The notes beneath the pieces were generated by a model. That model saw nothing but the letters and a program-made list of their open reading frames with translations. It was not told the origin of the DNA and searched no databases. This document shows, in pieces, positions 52,444-62,100 of a stretch of DNA of 64,000 bases. This stretch comes from Methylotuvimicrobium sp018830325 (GTDB lineage: Bacteria > Pseudomonadota > Gammaproteobacteria > Methylococcales > Methylomonadaceae), in the NCBI RefSeq assembly GCF_044788715.1, contig NZ_CP173170.1:3906001-3970000 (forward strand), read 5' to 3'. Within the stretch, counting starts at the first letter, position 1, and every line of letters begins with the position of its first letter. Both the position numbers and the translations under genes were made by a program.

Positions 52444-53942
52444 GCACCCTAAACAAAAAGAAATTAGAAGACCTCCTTTGGGGCGCGGCGGAATATTTAC
52501 GCGGCCAAATAGATGCTTCCGATTACAAACAGTACATCTTTCCGTTGCTGTTTTATAAACGGCTGTCGGATGTCTATTTAGAAGAATACAACGAGGCATT
52601 GCTTATTCACGAAGGCGACACTGAATATGCCGCCATGCCCATGTTTCACCGCTTCAACATTCCAACCGAAGCGCGTTGGGAAGTGGTGCGTAATACCACA
52701 AAAAATATCGGGGAAGCGATTCAAACGGCTTTGCGTTTAATTGAATCCAGCAACGAACGCTTGCATGGTGTGTTTGGTGATGCGCAATGGACTAACAAAG
52801 AGCGCCTGCCAGATCATCTGTTAGCTGATCTGATTCAACATTTCAGCAAAATTCCATTAGGGATCAACACCGTCAATCAAGATGATCTTGGCGAAGCGTA
52901 TGAGTTCTTGATTAAAAAATTTGCAGACGATTCCGGTCATACCGCTGCGGAGTTTTACACCAATCGTACCGTTGTCCATTTGATGACGCGCATCATGGGA
53001 TTGCAACCGGGTGAAACCGCCTACGATCCGACTTGTGGCACAGGCGGCATGTTGTTGAACGGCGTCATGGAACTGCGTAATCAAAATAAGGAATGGCGTA
53101 GCGTTAAGCTTTATGGGCAAGAGGTGAATTTGCTGACCTCAGCGATTGCTCGCATGAACATGTTCTTGCACGACATTGAAGAATTTGAAGTCCTGCGCGG
53201 TGATACGCTCAGCGAACCCAAATTTATTGAAAACGATCAGCTCAAGCAGTTTGATGTCATCTTCGCCAATCCGCCTTACTCTATAAAAAAATGGAACCGC
53301 GATAAGTTTGCCGCTGATCCTTATGGTCGCAATCTGTATGGTGTACCGCCGCAAGGTTGCGCGGATTATGCGTTTTATACCCACATCATCAAAAGTTTAA
53401 ATCCCAAAACCGGACGTGCTGCGATGTTGTGGCCGCATGGTGTGTTGTTTAGAGATTCCGAGCAAGCGATTCGTAAGCAAATTATTGAAGCAGATTTGAT
53501 AGAAGCCGTCATTGGTTTAGGGCCCAACTTGTTTTACAACTCACCGATGGAATCGTGCGTCGTGGTGCTGCGTCGCAATAAACCGACTGAACGCAAACAC
53601 AAAATTCTGTTTATCAACGGTGTGGAACAAGTCACTCGTGAACGAGCGCATAGCCGGTTATCGGATGAAAATTTAAGCGTACTGACTGAAGCGTACTTTC
53701 AGCCAGACAACCAACCCACTATCGCAGCATTGGTGGCAATAGAAGATATTCGCGCTAATCAGCATAACCTGTCTATTCCGCTGTATGTGCAAAACGATAG
53801 CGGTCACGAAGCGCAAGACATTGAACACGCCATTGAAGCCTGGAAAATTAGCCGCGTGAAATTGAAAAAACAAACCACTGAATTATTTAACAGCCTTGCT
53901 GAACTGGGATATGACATTAGCGAGGTTGAAACGAATGTCTGA
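52440..53942 (+). CDS. hsdM: Type I methyltransferase HsdM, second copy (system 2)
   Basis: 500 aa, clearly homologous to the preceding gene along its whole length but diverged: 'LWGAAEYLRGQIDASDYKQY', 'LLFYKRLSDVYLEEY', SAM motif I 'YDPTCGTGGML' and catalytic 'NPPY' at about 276. Both copies retain catalytic residues, so this is not a dead duplicate. It overlaps hsdS by 8 bases. Two full hsdM genes in one hsd operon are uncommon. Either HsdM1 and HsdM2 form a mixed M1-M2-S complex or one copy serves another HsdS. Confidence 0.93.
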   Translation: MSTLNKKKLEDLLWGAAEYLRGQIDASDYKQYIFPLLFYKRLSDVYLEEYNEALLIHEGDTEYAAMPMFHRFNIPTEARWEVVRNTTKNIGEAIQTALRLIESSNERLHGVFGDAQWTNKERLPDHLLADLIQHFSKIPLGINTVNQDDLGEAYEFLIKKFADDSGHTAAEFYTNRTVVHLMTRIMGLQPGETAYDPTCGTGGMLLNGVMELRNQNKEWRSVKLYGQEVNLLTSAIARMNMFLHDIEEFEVLRGDTLSEPKFIENDQLKQFDVIFANPPYSIKKWNRDKFAADPYGRNLYGVPPQGCADYAFYTHIIKSLNPKTGRAAMLWPHGVLFRDSEQAIRKQIIEADLIEAVIGLGPNLFYNSPMESCVVVLRRNKPTERKHKILFINGVEQVTRERAHSRLSDENLSVLTEAYFQPDNQPTIAALVAIEDIRANQHNLSIPLYVQNDSGHEAQDIEHAIEAWKISRVKLKKQTTELFNSLAELGYDISEVETNV

Positions 53943-55086
53943 AACGCAATTACCGGAAGGTTGGCGCATGGTCAAATTTGGAGATATGGCGAAGCATATT
54001 TCCAAGCGTGTAGAACCCAGTGAAACCAATTTAAACATCTATGTGGGGCTTGAACATTTAGACCCGGATAGTTTACGAATTAAGCGGCATGGCGTACCCA
54101 GCGATGTTGAAGGGCAAAAGCTGTTAGTCAAAAAAGGCCAAATCATTTTTGGCAAGCGAAGGGCTTATCAGCGTAAATTAGGTGTGGCGGATTGGGATTG
54201 TATTTGTTCGGCACATGCAATGGTTTTGGAGGCAAAGCCTGAAACGGTATTACCAGAGTTTTTGCCGTTTTTTATGCAGTCTGATGCTTTTATGAATAGA
54301 GCGATAGCAATTTCAGAAGGCTCTTTATCACCTACTATAAAATGGAAAGCTCTTGAAAACCAGGTATTCGCCATGCCTGACATTACAATTCAGCTGTCAA
54401 TAATCAGAATCTTCAATAAGATAGAAGATTGCTTTAAGCATATTCAACATACAAAGAGCATCATTGAAAATATTTTATTCTTATTAAGACAAAATGTTAA
54501 GAATAATGAAAAAGGCGACTCTGGCATTCTAGAAGATTTTGTTAGCCTTAAAGGTGGGAATGCTTTTAAGGAGAAGTATCAAGGCGCTCAAGTTGGTGAT
54601 CTACCTTTTATAAAAGTAAGCGATATGAACTTACCTAATAATGAGAAATTTATCGTTGATTCATCAAACTGGATTAGTAATTCACAAATAAATGAAATTC
54701 GGCCGAATATTTTTCCAAAAGGAAGTACCGTTTTTGCGAAAGTCGGTGCCGCGTTGCTTTTGAATAGAAGAAGAATTCTGACGCGGGATACTGCAATAGA
54801 TAACAATATGATGGCTGCAGTCCCCATTAAAAATATATTACCTGAATATCTGTATCATTTTCTATGTAGCCTTGATTTTAAAGATTACGTTCAATCAGGA
54901 GCACTTCCATCAGTCAACCAAAATGTTATTGGAAAAATACAATTATCAGTGCCTGAAATTGATTTTCAAATAAATATATCAAACATCATTTCAGAATTTG
55001 AGTCCTTGAATGAAGTGTTATCCGATAGATTTGTTCGGATGCAAAATCTTAAAAACTCGATATTTCGCAGCTATAGGGAAGTATGA
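53935..55086 (+). CDS. hsdS: Type I specificity subunit HsdS (system 2)
   Basis: 383 aa from the ATG at 53935; the frame is open from 53896 but the shorter start gives 'MSETQLPEGWRMVKFGDMAK', a typical HsdS beginning. Two recognition domains: one at about 8-150 ('IYVGLEHLDPDSLRIKRHG', 'AISEGSLSPTIKWKALENQ'), the other from 'GILEDFVSLKGGNAF' to the end ('GALPSVNQNVIGKIQLSVPE'), each followed by a helical spacer. Its second half is AT-richer than the flanking hsd genes, as often seen where recognition domains are exchanged. It overlaps hsdR by four bases. Confidence 0.92.
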   Translation: MSETQLPEGWRMVKFGDMAKHISKRVEPSETNLNIYVGLEHLDPDSLRIKRHGVPSDVEGQKLLVKKGQIIFGKRRAYQRKLGVADWDCICSAHAMVLEAKPETVLPEFLPFFMQSDAFMNRAIAISEGSLSPTIKWKALENQVFAMPDITIQLSIIRIFNKIEDCFKHIQHTKSIIENILFLLRQNVKNNEKGDSGILEDFVSLKGGNAFKEKYQGAQVGDLPFIKVSDMNLPNNEKFIVDSSNWISNSQINEIRPNIFPKGSTVFAKVGAALLLNRRRILTRDTAIDNNMMAAVPIKNILPEYLYHFLCSLDFKDYVQSGALPSVNQNVIGKIQLSVPEIDFQINISNIISEFESLNEVLSDRFVRMQNLKNSIFRSYREV

Positions 55087-58000
55087 TGTTCACCGAACAA
55101 ACCGTCACCGAAAATGGAATTATTGACCGCCTAAAACAATTAAGCGGTGTAAAGTGGAATTACTGTCACGGTGATGCTCTGCCGAAACAGATCAGTGACA
55201 TCTTTGTGGATGAATGGCTGAAAGCGGCATTATGTTCGTTAAATCCTGATATTGCCGCCAATCCCGATTATGCCGATGAAGTAATCTATAAACTGCGCGG
55301 CGTTATTTATGAAGCTAGACATACCGGCCTCGTTAAAGCGAATGAAAACTTTAACGAATGGCTGATGGCAGAAAAAACGTTGCCGTTTGGTCAGGATGGC
55401 GATCATGTCACCATCAACCTGATTGACTTTAACCAGATTGAAAACAACCATTTTGTGGTGTCGCAGCAGGTACATTACCTTGCGGCCACTGAAGTGTATT
55501 TTGATATTGTGTTGTATGTAAATGGCATTCCGTTAGTGGTCGGTGAAGTCAAATCGGCTACACGACCTTCTATTAGCTGGCAGGATGGCGCATCCGATTT
55601 TATGGGCGGTCAAAAGCACTACTGGAAAAATGTTGAGCCGTTCTTTGTGCCAAATTTGTTGTGCTTTGCCAGTGAAGGCAAAACCTTTGCTTATGGTGCC
55701 ATCAACGCCAGTGTTAAAGACTGGGGACCGTGGCATAAAACCAGTCAGCGCGATGAAATCCCATTAACGTTGTCGTCTGTGTTGGATAGCGCGGAAGGCT
55801 TGTTAAATCCGCAGACGCTGTTGCAACTATTACATTCCTTCGCGCTGTTTTCTACGCTTAAAACCGGCAAACACACACCACCCAAACGCGCAAAAATCTT
55901 ACCGCGTTATCCGCAATTTGAAGCGGCCAAACAAATCGTGGATCGTGTTAAAGCAGGCTATCCGCGTAAAGGACTTATCTGGCATTTTCAAGGTTCCGGA
56001 AAATCGCTGCTGATGCTTTACGCTGCTCGCATGCTACGTGCTGATAATGATCTAAAAAATCCAACCGTGTTAGTGGTGGTAGACCGCAGAGATTTGGATA
56101 CGCAAATCAACGAAACCTTTGGCGGTGCGGATGTAAAAAATCTAATCAAAGTGCGCAGCTGTAAAAAGCTAGGACAACTGATTGAACAAGATAGTCGCGG
56201 TATTTTGATTACTACCATCTTTAAATTTAAAGACGTTGAAATTGACGTCAACGATCACAACGGTTTGAACGCACGCGATAACATCATTGTATTGGTGGAT
56301 GAGGCGCATCGCACTCAAGAAGGCTCGTTAGGCGACAAAATGCGTTGGGCTTTACCGAATGCGCACTTTTACGGTTTAACGGGTACGCCTATTTCAAGCT
56401 TGGAGCGCAATACCTTCAAGCTCTTCGGTGCTGACGAAGACGAAGGACGTTATATGAATCGTTACAGCTACAAGCAATCTATTCGTGACGGTGCGACTAA
56501 TCCGGTCAAGTTTGAACCGCGCTTGGCTGAACTTCGCGTTGATCAAGCTGCGATTGACGAAGAATTTCAGCGACTCATTGAAGAAAATAATCTGGATGAA
56601 GACGAGAAAGCGGCGCTTTCCAAACGAGCCGGCAAACTGGCCATTTTGTTGAAAGCGCCTAAACGCATGAAGGCCATCAGCAACGATATTGCCCAACATT
56701 TTGCCAGCCACGTTAAACCGAAAAAAATGAAAGGCATGGTCGTAGTCTATGACCGTGAAGCGTGTGTACAAATGTATTACCTGCTGGGCAATTTAATGGG
56801 GTTTGATGCGGTGGAAGTGGTCATGAACATTGACCAAGCACCCATCAAAGCCACTGAAGGCGATAAAAAAGGTAAAAAGAATAAAGACTGGTTGCGCTGG
56901 AAAGATGAATTAGAACTGCCGGTTCAGGAAGCTGATTTTGAACGCTGGCAACAATACGACGGCGATGAACAAAAACAAAAAGACCTGATTGAAGATTACA
57001 AAGACTCAACTCATCCGTTACAACTGATTATCGTCACCGCTAAATTATTAACGGGCTTTGATCCGCCTATTTGCTATTGCATGTATCTGGACAAACCACT
57101 CCGTGACCATACTTTGCTACAAGCAATGTGTCGCACCAATCGTTTGTTTGAGATTGACGGCATCCGTAAGGAATTGGGATTGATCATTGACTATCTGGGT
57201 GTGTTTGAGAATTTACGCTCTGCTCTAGCTTATAACCCGGAAGAAATCGAAGGCGTCATTGAAGGCATAGAGGCTTTTAAAGAACTATTTCCGCCGCAAC
57301 TGGAAAAATGTTTGGCATTCTTTCCCAACGTTGATCGCACTGTAGATGGGTTTGACGGCATTATGGCCGCGCAAGAATGTTTGCCGACCAATGAAAAGCG
57401 TGATGCGTTTGCCGCTACGTTTGGTGTGTTGAATAAATTGTGGGCCGCTATTAGCCCTGATCCGTTCTTAGCGCCGTATCGTAAAGACTTTAAGTGGTTG
57501 GCGCAGATATATGAATCAGTACGTCCGGTAGGCCAAACAGGCGCTTTAGTCTGGGCAGCTCTTGGTCCAGAAGTGATTAAGATGATTCACGAGAATACCG
57601 ACATAACACGCATTCGTGATGATATTGACGATCTAGTAATGGATGAGCATGCAGTATTTGTCCTGACTGAAAAGGAGCAAGAAAAGCGCGCCAGACAACT
57701 AGAAATCAACTTAATGGGCCGTTTACGCGGTCATGAAAATCCCAAGTTTGTTGCACTGGGCGAACGCCTGGAAAAACTACGTCAAGATTATGAAGCGGGT
57801 GTTATCAAGGCGATAGATTGGCTAAAAGGCTTGTTGGATGCTGCCAAGCAAGCGGTACATCTGGAACGCGAGCTAGACGAAAAAGTTGTTACCGAAGAAG
57901 ATAACATCCAAGCATTAACTAAACTGTTTCTGGAAACTAGACCTGATAGCACACCCAAAGTCATTCATGACATCGTGGAACAGATAGACAAAATCGTTAA

Positions 58001-58148
58001 AGCGACTCGTTTTGATGGTTGGCAAAAATCAAATAGCGGTCCGCGTGAAATACAAAAAGCGTTGCTACTGACATTGGCTCAATTTGGATTAGGCAAAGAC
58101 AAAGAGCTTTTTAGTAAGGCTTATGGGTATATTGAAGAGCATTATTGA
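55083..58148 (+). CDS. hsdR: Type I restriction subunit HsdR (system 2)
   Basis: 1021 aa. HsdR N-terminal nuclease with Asp in 'YFDIVLYVNGIPLV' and 'GEVKSA' (Glu-x-Lys) near residue 154, the motor with Walker A 'QGSGKSLL' near 303 and 'VDEAHRTQEG' near 405, 'GLTGTPI', and a C-terminal helical domain. It differs from the system 1 HsdR, which has an N-terminal DUF4145 domain, so the two systems belong to different type I families. Last gene of a tightly overlapping four-gene operon. All key motifs are intact. Confidence 0.94.
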   Translation: MMFTEQTVTENGIIDRLKQLSGVKWNYCHGDALPKQISDIFVDEWLKAALCSLNPDIAANPDYADEVIYKLRGVIYEARHTGLVKANENFNEWLMAEKTLPFGQDGDHVTINLIDFNQIENNHFVVSQQVHYLAATEVYFDIVLYVNGIPLVVGEVKSATRPSISWQDGASDFMGGQKHYWKNVEPFFVPNLLCFASEGKTFAYGAINASVKDWGPWHKTSQRDEIPLTLSSVLDSAEGLLNPQTLLQLLHSFALFSTLKTGKHTPPKRAKILPRYPQFEAAKQIVDRVKAGYPRKGLIWHFQGSGKSLLMLYAARMLRADNDLKNPTVLVVVDRRDLDTQINETFGGADVKNLIKVRSCKKLGQLIEQDSRGILITTIFKFKDVEIDVNDHNGLNARDNIIVLVDEAHRTQEGSLGDKMRWALPNAHFYGLTGTPISSLERNTFKLFGADEDEGRYMNRYSYKQSIRDGATNPVKFEPRLAELRVDQAAIDEEFQRLIEENNLDEDEKAALSKRAGKLAILLKAPKRMKAISNDIAQHFASHVKPKKMKGMVVVYDREACVQMYYLLGNLMGFDAVEVVMNIDQAPIKATEGDKKGKKNKDWLRWKDELELPVQEADFERWQQYDGDEQKQKDLIEDYKDSTHPLQLIIVTAKLLTGFDPPICYCMYLDKPLRDHTLLQAMCRTNRLFEIDGIRKELGLIIDYLGVFENLRSALAYNPEEIEGVIEGIEAFKELFPPQLEKCLAFFPNVDRTVDGFDGIMAAQECLPTNEKRDAFAATFGVLNKLWAAISPDPFLAPYRKDFKWLAQIYESVRPVGQTGALVWAALGPEVIKMIHENTDITRIRDDIDDLVMDEHAVFVLTEKEQEKRARQLEINLMGRLRGHENPKFVALGERLEKLRQDYEAGVIKAIDWLKGLLDAAKQAVHLERELDEKVVTEEDNIQALTKLFLETRPDSTPKVIHDIVEQIDKIVKATRFDGWQKSNSGPREIQKALLLTLAQFGLGKDKELFSKAYGYIEEHY

Positions 58149-58149
58149 T

Positions 58150-58371
58150 ATGGAGTTTCTCTTAGTTCCACGCGGGGAAAAAATACCAAATACAGGTGTT
58201 AATGCCGTGTATTTACAGGTCGACAGGTGGAATGATTACGCTTTCGTAACTATGTTTTATATGTCGATTCATGATTCAGAGGGTAATTACCATGATATTG
58301 GCAATGTAAAAATTGGTTTTAACAGGCTGTTGAAAATCAGTTGTGTAGACGTTAGTCGAATAACAAATTGA
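58150..58371 (+). CDS. Truncated small protein, 3' end replaced by a repeat
   Basis: 73 aa from the ATG at 58150, 1 base after the hsdR stop. 'NAVYLQVDRWNDYAFVTMFYM' and 'DSEGNYHDIGNVKIGF' read like the start of a larger conserved protein. The frame then enters the 18-bp sequence TTAACAGGCTGTTGAAAA (58319-58336), also found inverted at 1543, and ends with unrelated residues. I take it as a truncated accessory gene of the hsd operon. Family not identified. Confidence 0.45.
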   Translation: MEFLLVPRGEKIPNTGVNAVYLQVDRWNDYAFVTMFYMSIHDSEGNYHDIGNVKIGFNRLLKISCVDVSRITN

Positions 58372-58422
58372 CTATATATTGTAGCGAAAAGCGAGACTTT
58401 CCATTAAATACAGATCATATAA

Positions 58423-58872
58423 CGTGCCAAATATAGAAAATCAACAACCTGTTAAAGACCAAAATGAAATACGAGATAAGCTGAAAGATATTGGTCAATG
58501 GCTTGGATTGGATTGGATAGCCGCACAGAAGTTAAAGTAGCGGATGGCTCACGAGTGGATACATTATGGGAACAAACCATAGGAAATATGGGGCGTGTGG
58601 TCTACGTCTTTGAAGTCCAAACAAAAGGATCGATTGATAGCATGATTCTAAATTTACTTAAAGCAGTGAATAACCCTGCAGTTCAGGCCGTTGTTGCGGT
58701 TTCCAATTCAGTCCAGATCGAGAAAATCAAGAAACATGCTGCAGGTGTTCAAGCGCTTAACGATCGCCTTAAGTACTGGGACTATCAGCGAGTTTTAGAA
58801 GTGCATGAAGCACTTGCATCAGGCAATGAGGAAATTAATAGCTTGGGATTGGTGCCTTTAATTACATGGTAA
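58423..58872 (+). pseudogene. Frameshifted nuclease-like small gene
   Basis: A frame from the GTG at 58423 reads 'PNIENQQPVKDQNEIRDKLK' and 'DIGQWLGLDW', then stops at 58537. The second frame (from about 58500) carries 'VADGSRVDTLWEQTIGNMGR' and 'VVYVFEVQTKGSIDSMI', whose 'VD...FEVQTKG' pattern resembles a PD-(D/E)xK-type core. The overlap around 58500-58530 suggests one frameshift in an original product of about 148 residues. If translated from the ATG at 58498, a 124-aa C-terminal product is possible. The nuclease relation is tentative. Confidence 0.45.
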
Positions 58873-59041
58873 GTGAAAAATATCAAATCGCTTACCCAAC
58901 ACGAGTCAATGTCGCTTAACCGACAGTAAACTAGACTCGATTATCGTTTTGAATGGACATTTTGTATGTATCCCTTCGAAGGTGATTCATAGGCCTACAT
59001 TGTTGTTCAGTAACTAGAATTCTAAAGAAACACAATACGAA

Positions 59042-59116
59042 ATGACTCCTTTTGATATTTACAGAGGCGGAGTCTCCCAGCTTGATCAAGCATATTTCAA
59101 CGGTGACACTAAGTGA
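59042..59116 (+). CDS. 24-residue upstream ORF coupled to the sacsin-like gene
   Basis: ATG at 59042 to TGA at 59114-59116, overlapping the GTG start of the large gene by four bases (GTGA). The peptide has no recognisable features. Its interest is positional: termination-reinitiation at GTGA would set translation of the giant gene. Whether it is translated is unknown. Confidence 0.35.
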   Translation: MTPFDIYRGGVSQLDQAYFNGDTK

Positions 59117-62100
59117 CGATAGGAAGAGAATTCGGGCAGCATGAGCCCTTAACAACACGCTTACACAATCTTGTGCGTAGTTATCCTAAAGGTTTGGGCG
59201 TTCTTAAGGAGTTTATACAGAACGCAGACGATGCTGAGGCAGATGAGGTTATGTTCGTCATTGACGAGCAAGAGTACGATGTTACAGGCCTACCAGATAG
59301 TATGCGTTGGTTACATACGACACCGGCACTGCTTGTTTATAACAATAAGCCGTTTAGTGACCGTGATATCGAGGGTATCCAGAATATTGGTGAAAGCGGA
59401 AAATCTCGTTCTGTTGGCAAAACCGGTCGTTTTGGATTGGGTTTTAATGGATGTTACAACGTAACTGATGTCCCTTGTTTTTTTACGAGGGGCGAGCTGT
59501 ACTTCTTTGATCCACATTTTCATACTGTCCCAGAAGCATCAATGGTAAACCCCGGGCGAAGCTTTTCTGTCGATGAGCTTATCGATGAAGGATGGCCAAT
59601 TCTGGATTCGCTTGCGTCATTTATCGTAGATGAAAGCAATTTTGAAGGGACGGTTTTTCGGCTACCGTTTCGTAGTTGTCAGCAGGCAACCACAAGTAGG
59701 ATCAAAAGGGAAGAATATACAGTCGCGGATGCGCTTGAAGCAGTTCAAGAGTTAGAGCAAATGGGCTCCGCAATGCTTTTATTCTTGAAATACGTTCGAC
59801 ACCTGAAAGTTGAACACAGAAAGCGTGATGGCTCTGTTCTGTGTCTTTTGTCTATACAGGCCACTAATTCCGATGAAATCGTCAGCGCAAGAGCGAAGGT
59901 CAATGCACTCTTATATAGTGCTAATCCAGATTACATAGTAGATAAGCTTTCAGAGATGGGGAGCATCTTTTCCAACTGTCGCCACGAATACAAGGTCGTA
60001 GCAAACGGAGTTCAGAGAACGGAAAAATGGAGGGTGATCGACGGCTTCTTTGTCGATGAAGAGCAAAAGGTAATTAGCACTTGCCGTGAAATGCTAGAGA
60101 AAGACGAGAAGGCATTACCTTATGCAGGAACTGCGTGGCCTCTTGATAATAATCCGCAAATGACAGGACGAATTTTCTGTTTTCTCCCCATACCGATGCA
60201 AACAAGTATGCCTGTACAGGTCAATGGTTACTTTGATCTTGATGATTCAAGGCAGAATATATTTCTCGATTGGTCGACACATGGGACTAGTCGCCTTCGC
60301 GTTGATTGGAATCAAATATTACTAGAGACCTCGGTTACGCTTGCTTACATACAGCTTATCGAAGAGCTGCGTTCTGATCTTGAAATCGTTGGCATTGACT
60401 CATATTACCGAGCTTTTCCTCAAGCAGTCACCAACGAAGGAAACTGGGAGCATTGGCTTACCATAGCTTTTTATCAGCGAGCCGCAACAGCTCCGATAAT
60501 TAGTGTTTCAGGAGAGTTTCCTTGGTTAGAACTATCCGAAACTCGATCCTTGCCTGAAGAACTAATGCCACTTGGCGATTTGTTGATTTCAGAACAGTTC
60601 CTTCCGATACAACAACCACAAATGCCTATTCACGTGGTAAACGGATTTGCTGTCTGTGGCATTCAAACTACGACGTTGAAACCATCGGAACTGCGAACGC
60701 AACTTATGGTACGACAAGATATTGATACTCCCCTTAATTTGGCTCCCAGAGCTTGTCTCCAAAAGCGGGAATACATTGAGCAGATATTTCGTTTCTGTTT
60801 GAAAGACCAACCAGGAGAGACGATTGCGGGCTTACCGTTAGTGATCGATTGTCGCGGACATCTTCGCACAGTTGGATTCACCGAATTACCTCTTTATTTG
60901 GCGAACACCTCATTGGATCTCGAAGTTTTTTGGGATCATCAAGAGTGGTTTGTCGACATGGAATTCGCGAATTATGTTGGTTTATCTGCCTCAGATGGCA
61001 TAAATGTCCTTGACATGAATGACGAGTGCTTTGTGCGGGAATTAGAAAAATACGTTTCTACACATTCCAAAAATGGGCAGTTAAAAATGATAAGGAGTTC
61101 TGCAGGGACTCTAACTGACTCATGGCTCCGTGCTGTGTTTAAACGATTACTTGATAGTGAATTACGAGGGCTCAAAGATGAAATAAAGTCGATTCCGCTG
61201 ATCCCTGACCAACAGGGTGAACTTCATAAAATGGGATCGGCAGCAACACCACTTTTATTTCAAGGAGCGAAAGAATTAAGAAATGCACTAAATGAGCTAA
61301 ATATTCCTCTTGTTCATGGTGTCAGCAGTGAGTTATTTCAGCTGATTAGTGAATTTTCAAGGAAGGAAGATTGCATTTGGTATGTAACTCCAAGAGACCT
61401 AATCGACACTCTTGATTGTGTTTGTAACGAAATACTTCAATCGTATGACCGTTTAACAGACATACAACGGGCTTTACTCGATTACTTGAGCAAAGAGGAA
61501 TGTATTGTAGAACTTCAAAAGTGTAGCGATAGGCAAGATACACTTAGAACGCTAAAGATCTTTCCATCTGGGACAGGCCTGCTTGTAGACTTAAAAACCA
61601 CCGCTTACATACCTCAAGAGTTTACGTTTCCGGCACTCGATTTAGATGTAATGTTACTCGATGATGGTCCCAAGCATCGTTGGCGCGACTTGCTTTTATT
61701 GCTGAATGTTCCTGAATTGTCCCGCTCCCGCCTTATCAGAGAATTACTGCTCCCAAGCTTTAATTCTCTAAATGCTGCTGACAGAATAAGTGCCACAGCT
61801 TGGCTAAGGGACAATTTAAGTATTGCACAAAGTGATGACGAAAAAGAAACTGAGGGCAGACTTTTTGCTGAAGTGCAAGAGGCACCGATAATCATCTGTG
61901 ATGATCAAACACTACGTCCACCACAAAATGTGTACCAGCCCGATAGTAAGCTCGCTGCCGACATACTCGGGAATCAAGCATCATTTCCTGATATGACCGG
62001 AGCCTATGCACAAAACAAGGAACGATGGCTTGAGTTTTTTCGTCAACTCAATATGCCAATTGAGCCAAGAATCAAGGACGTGGTTTCTTACGTTCAAACG

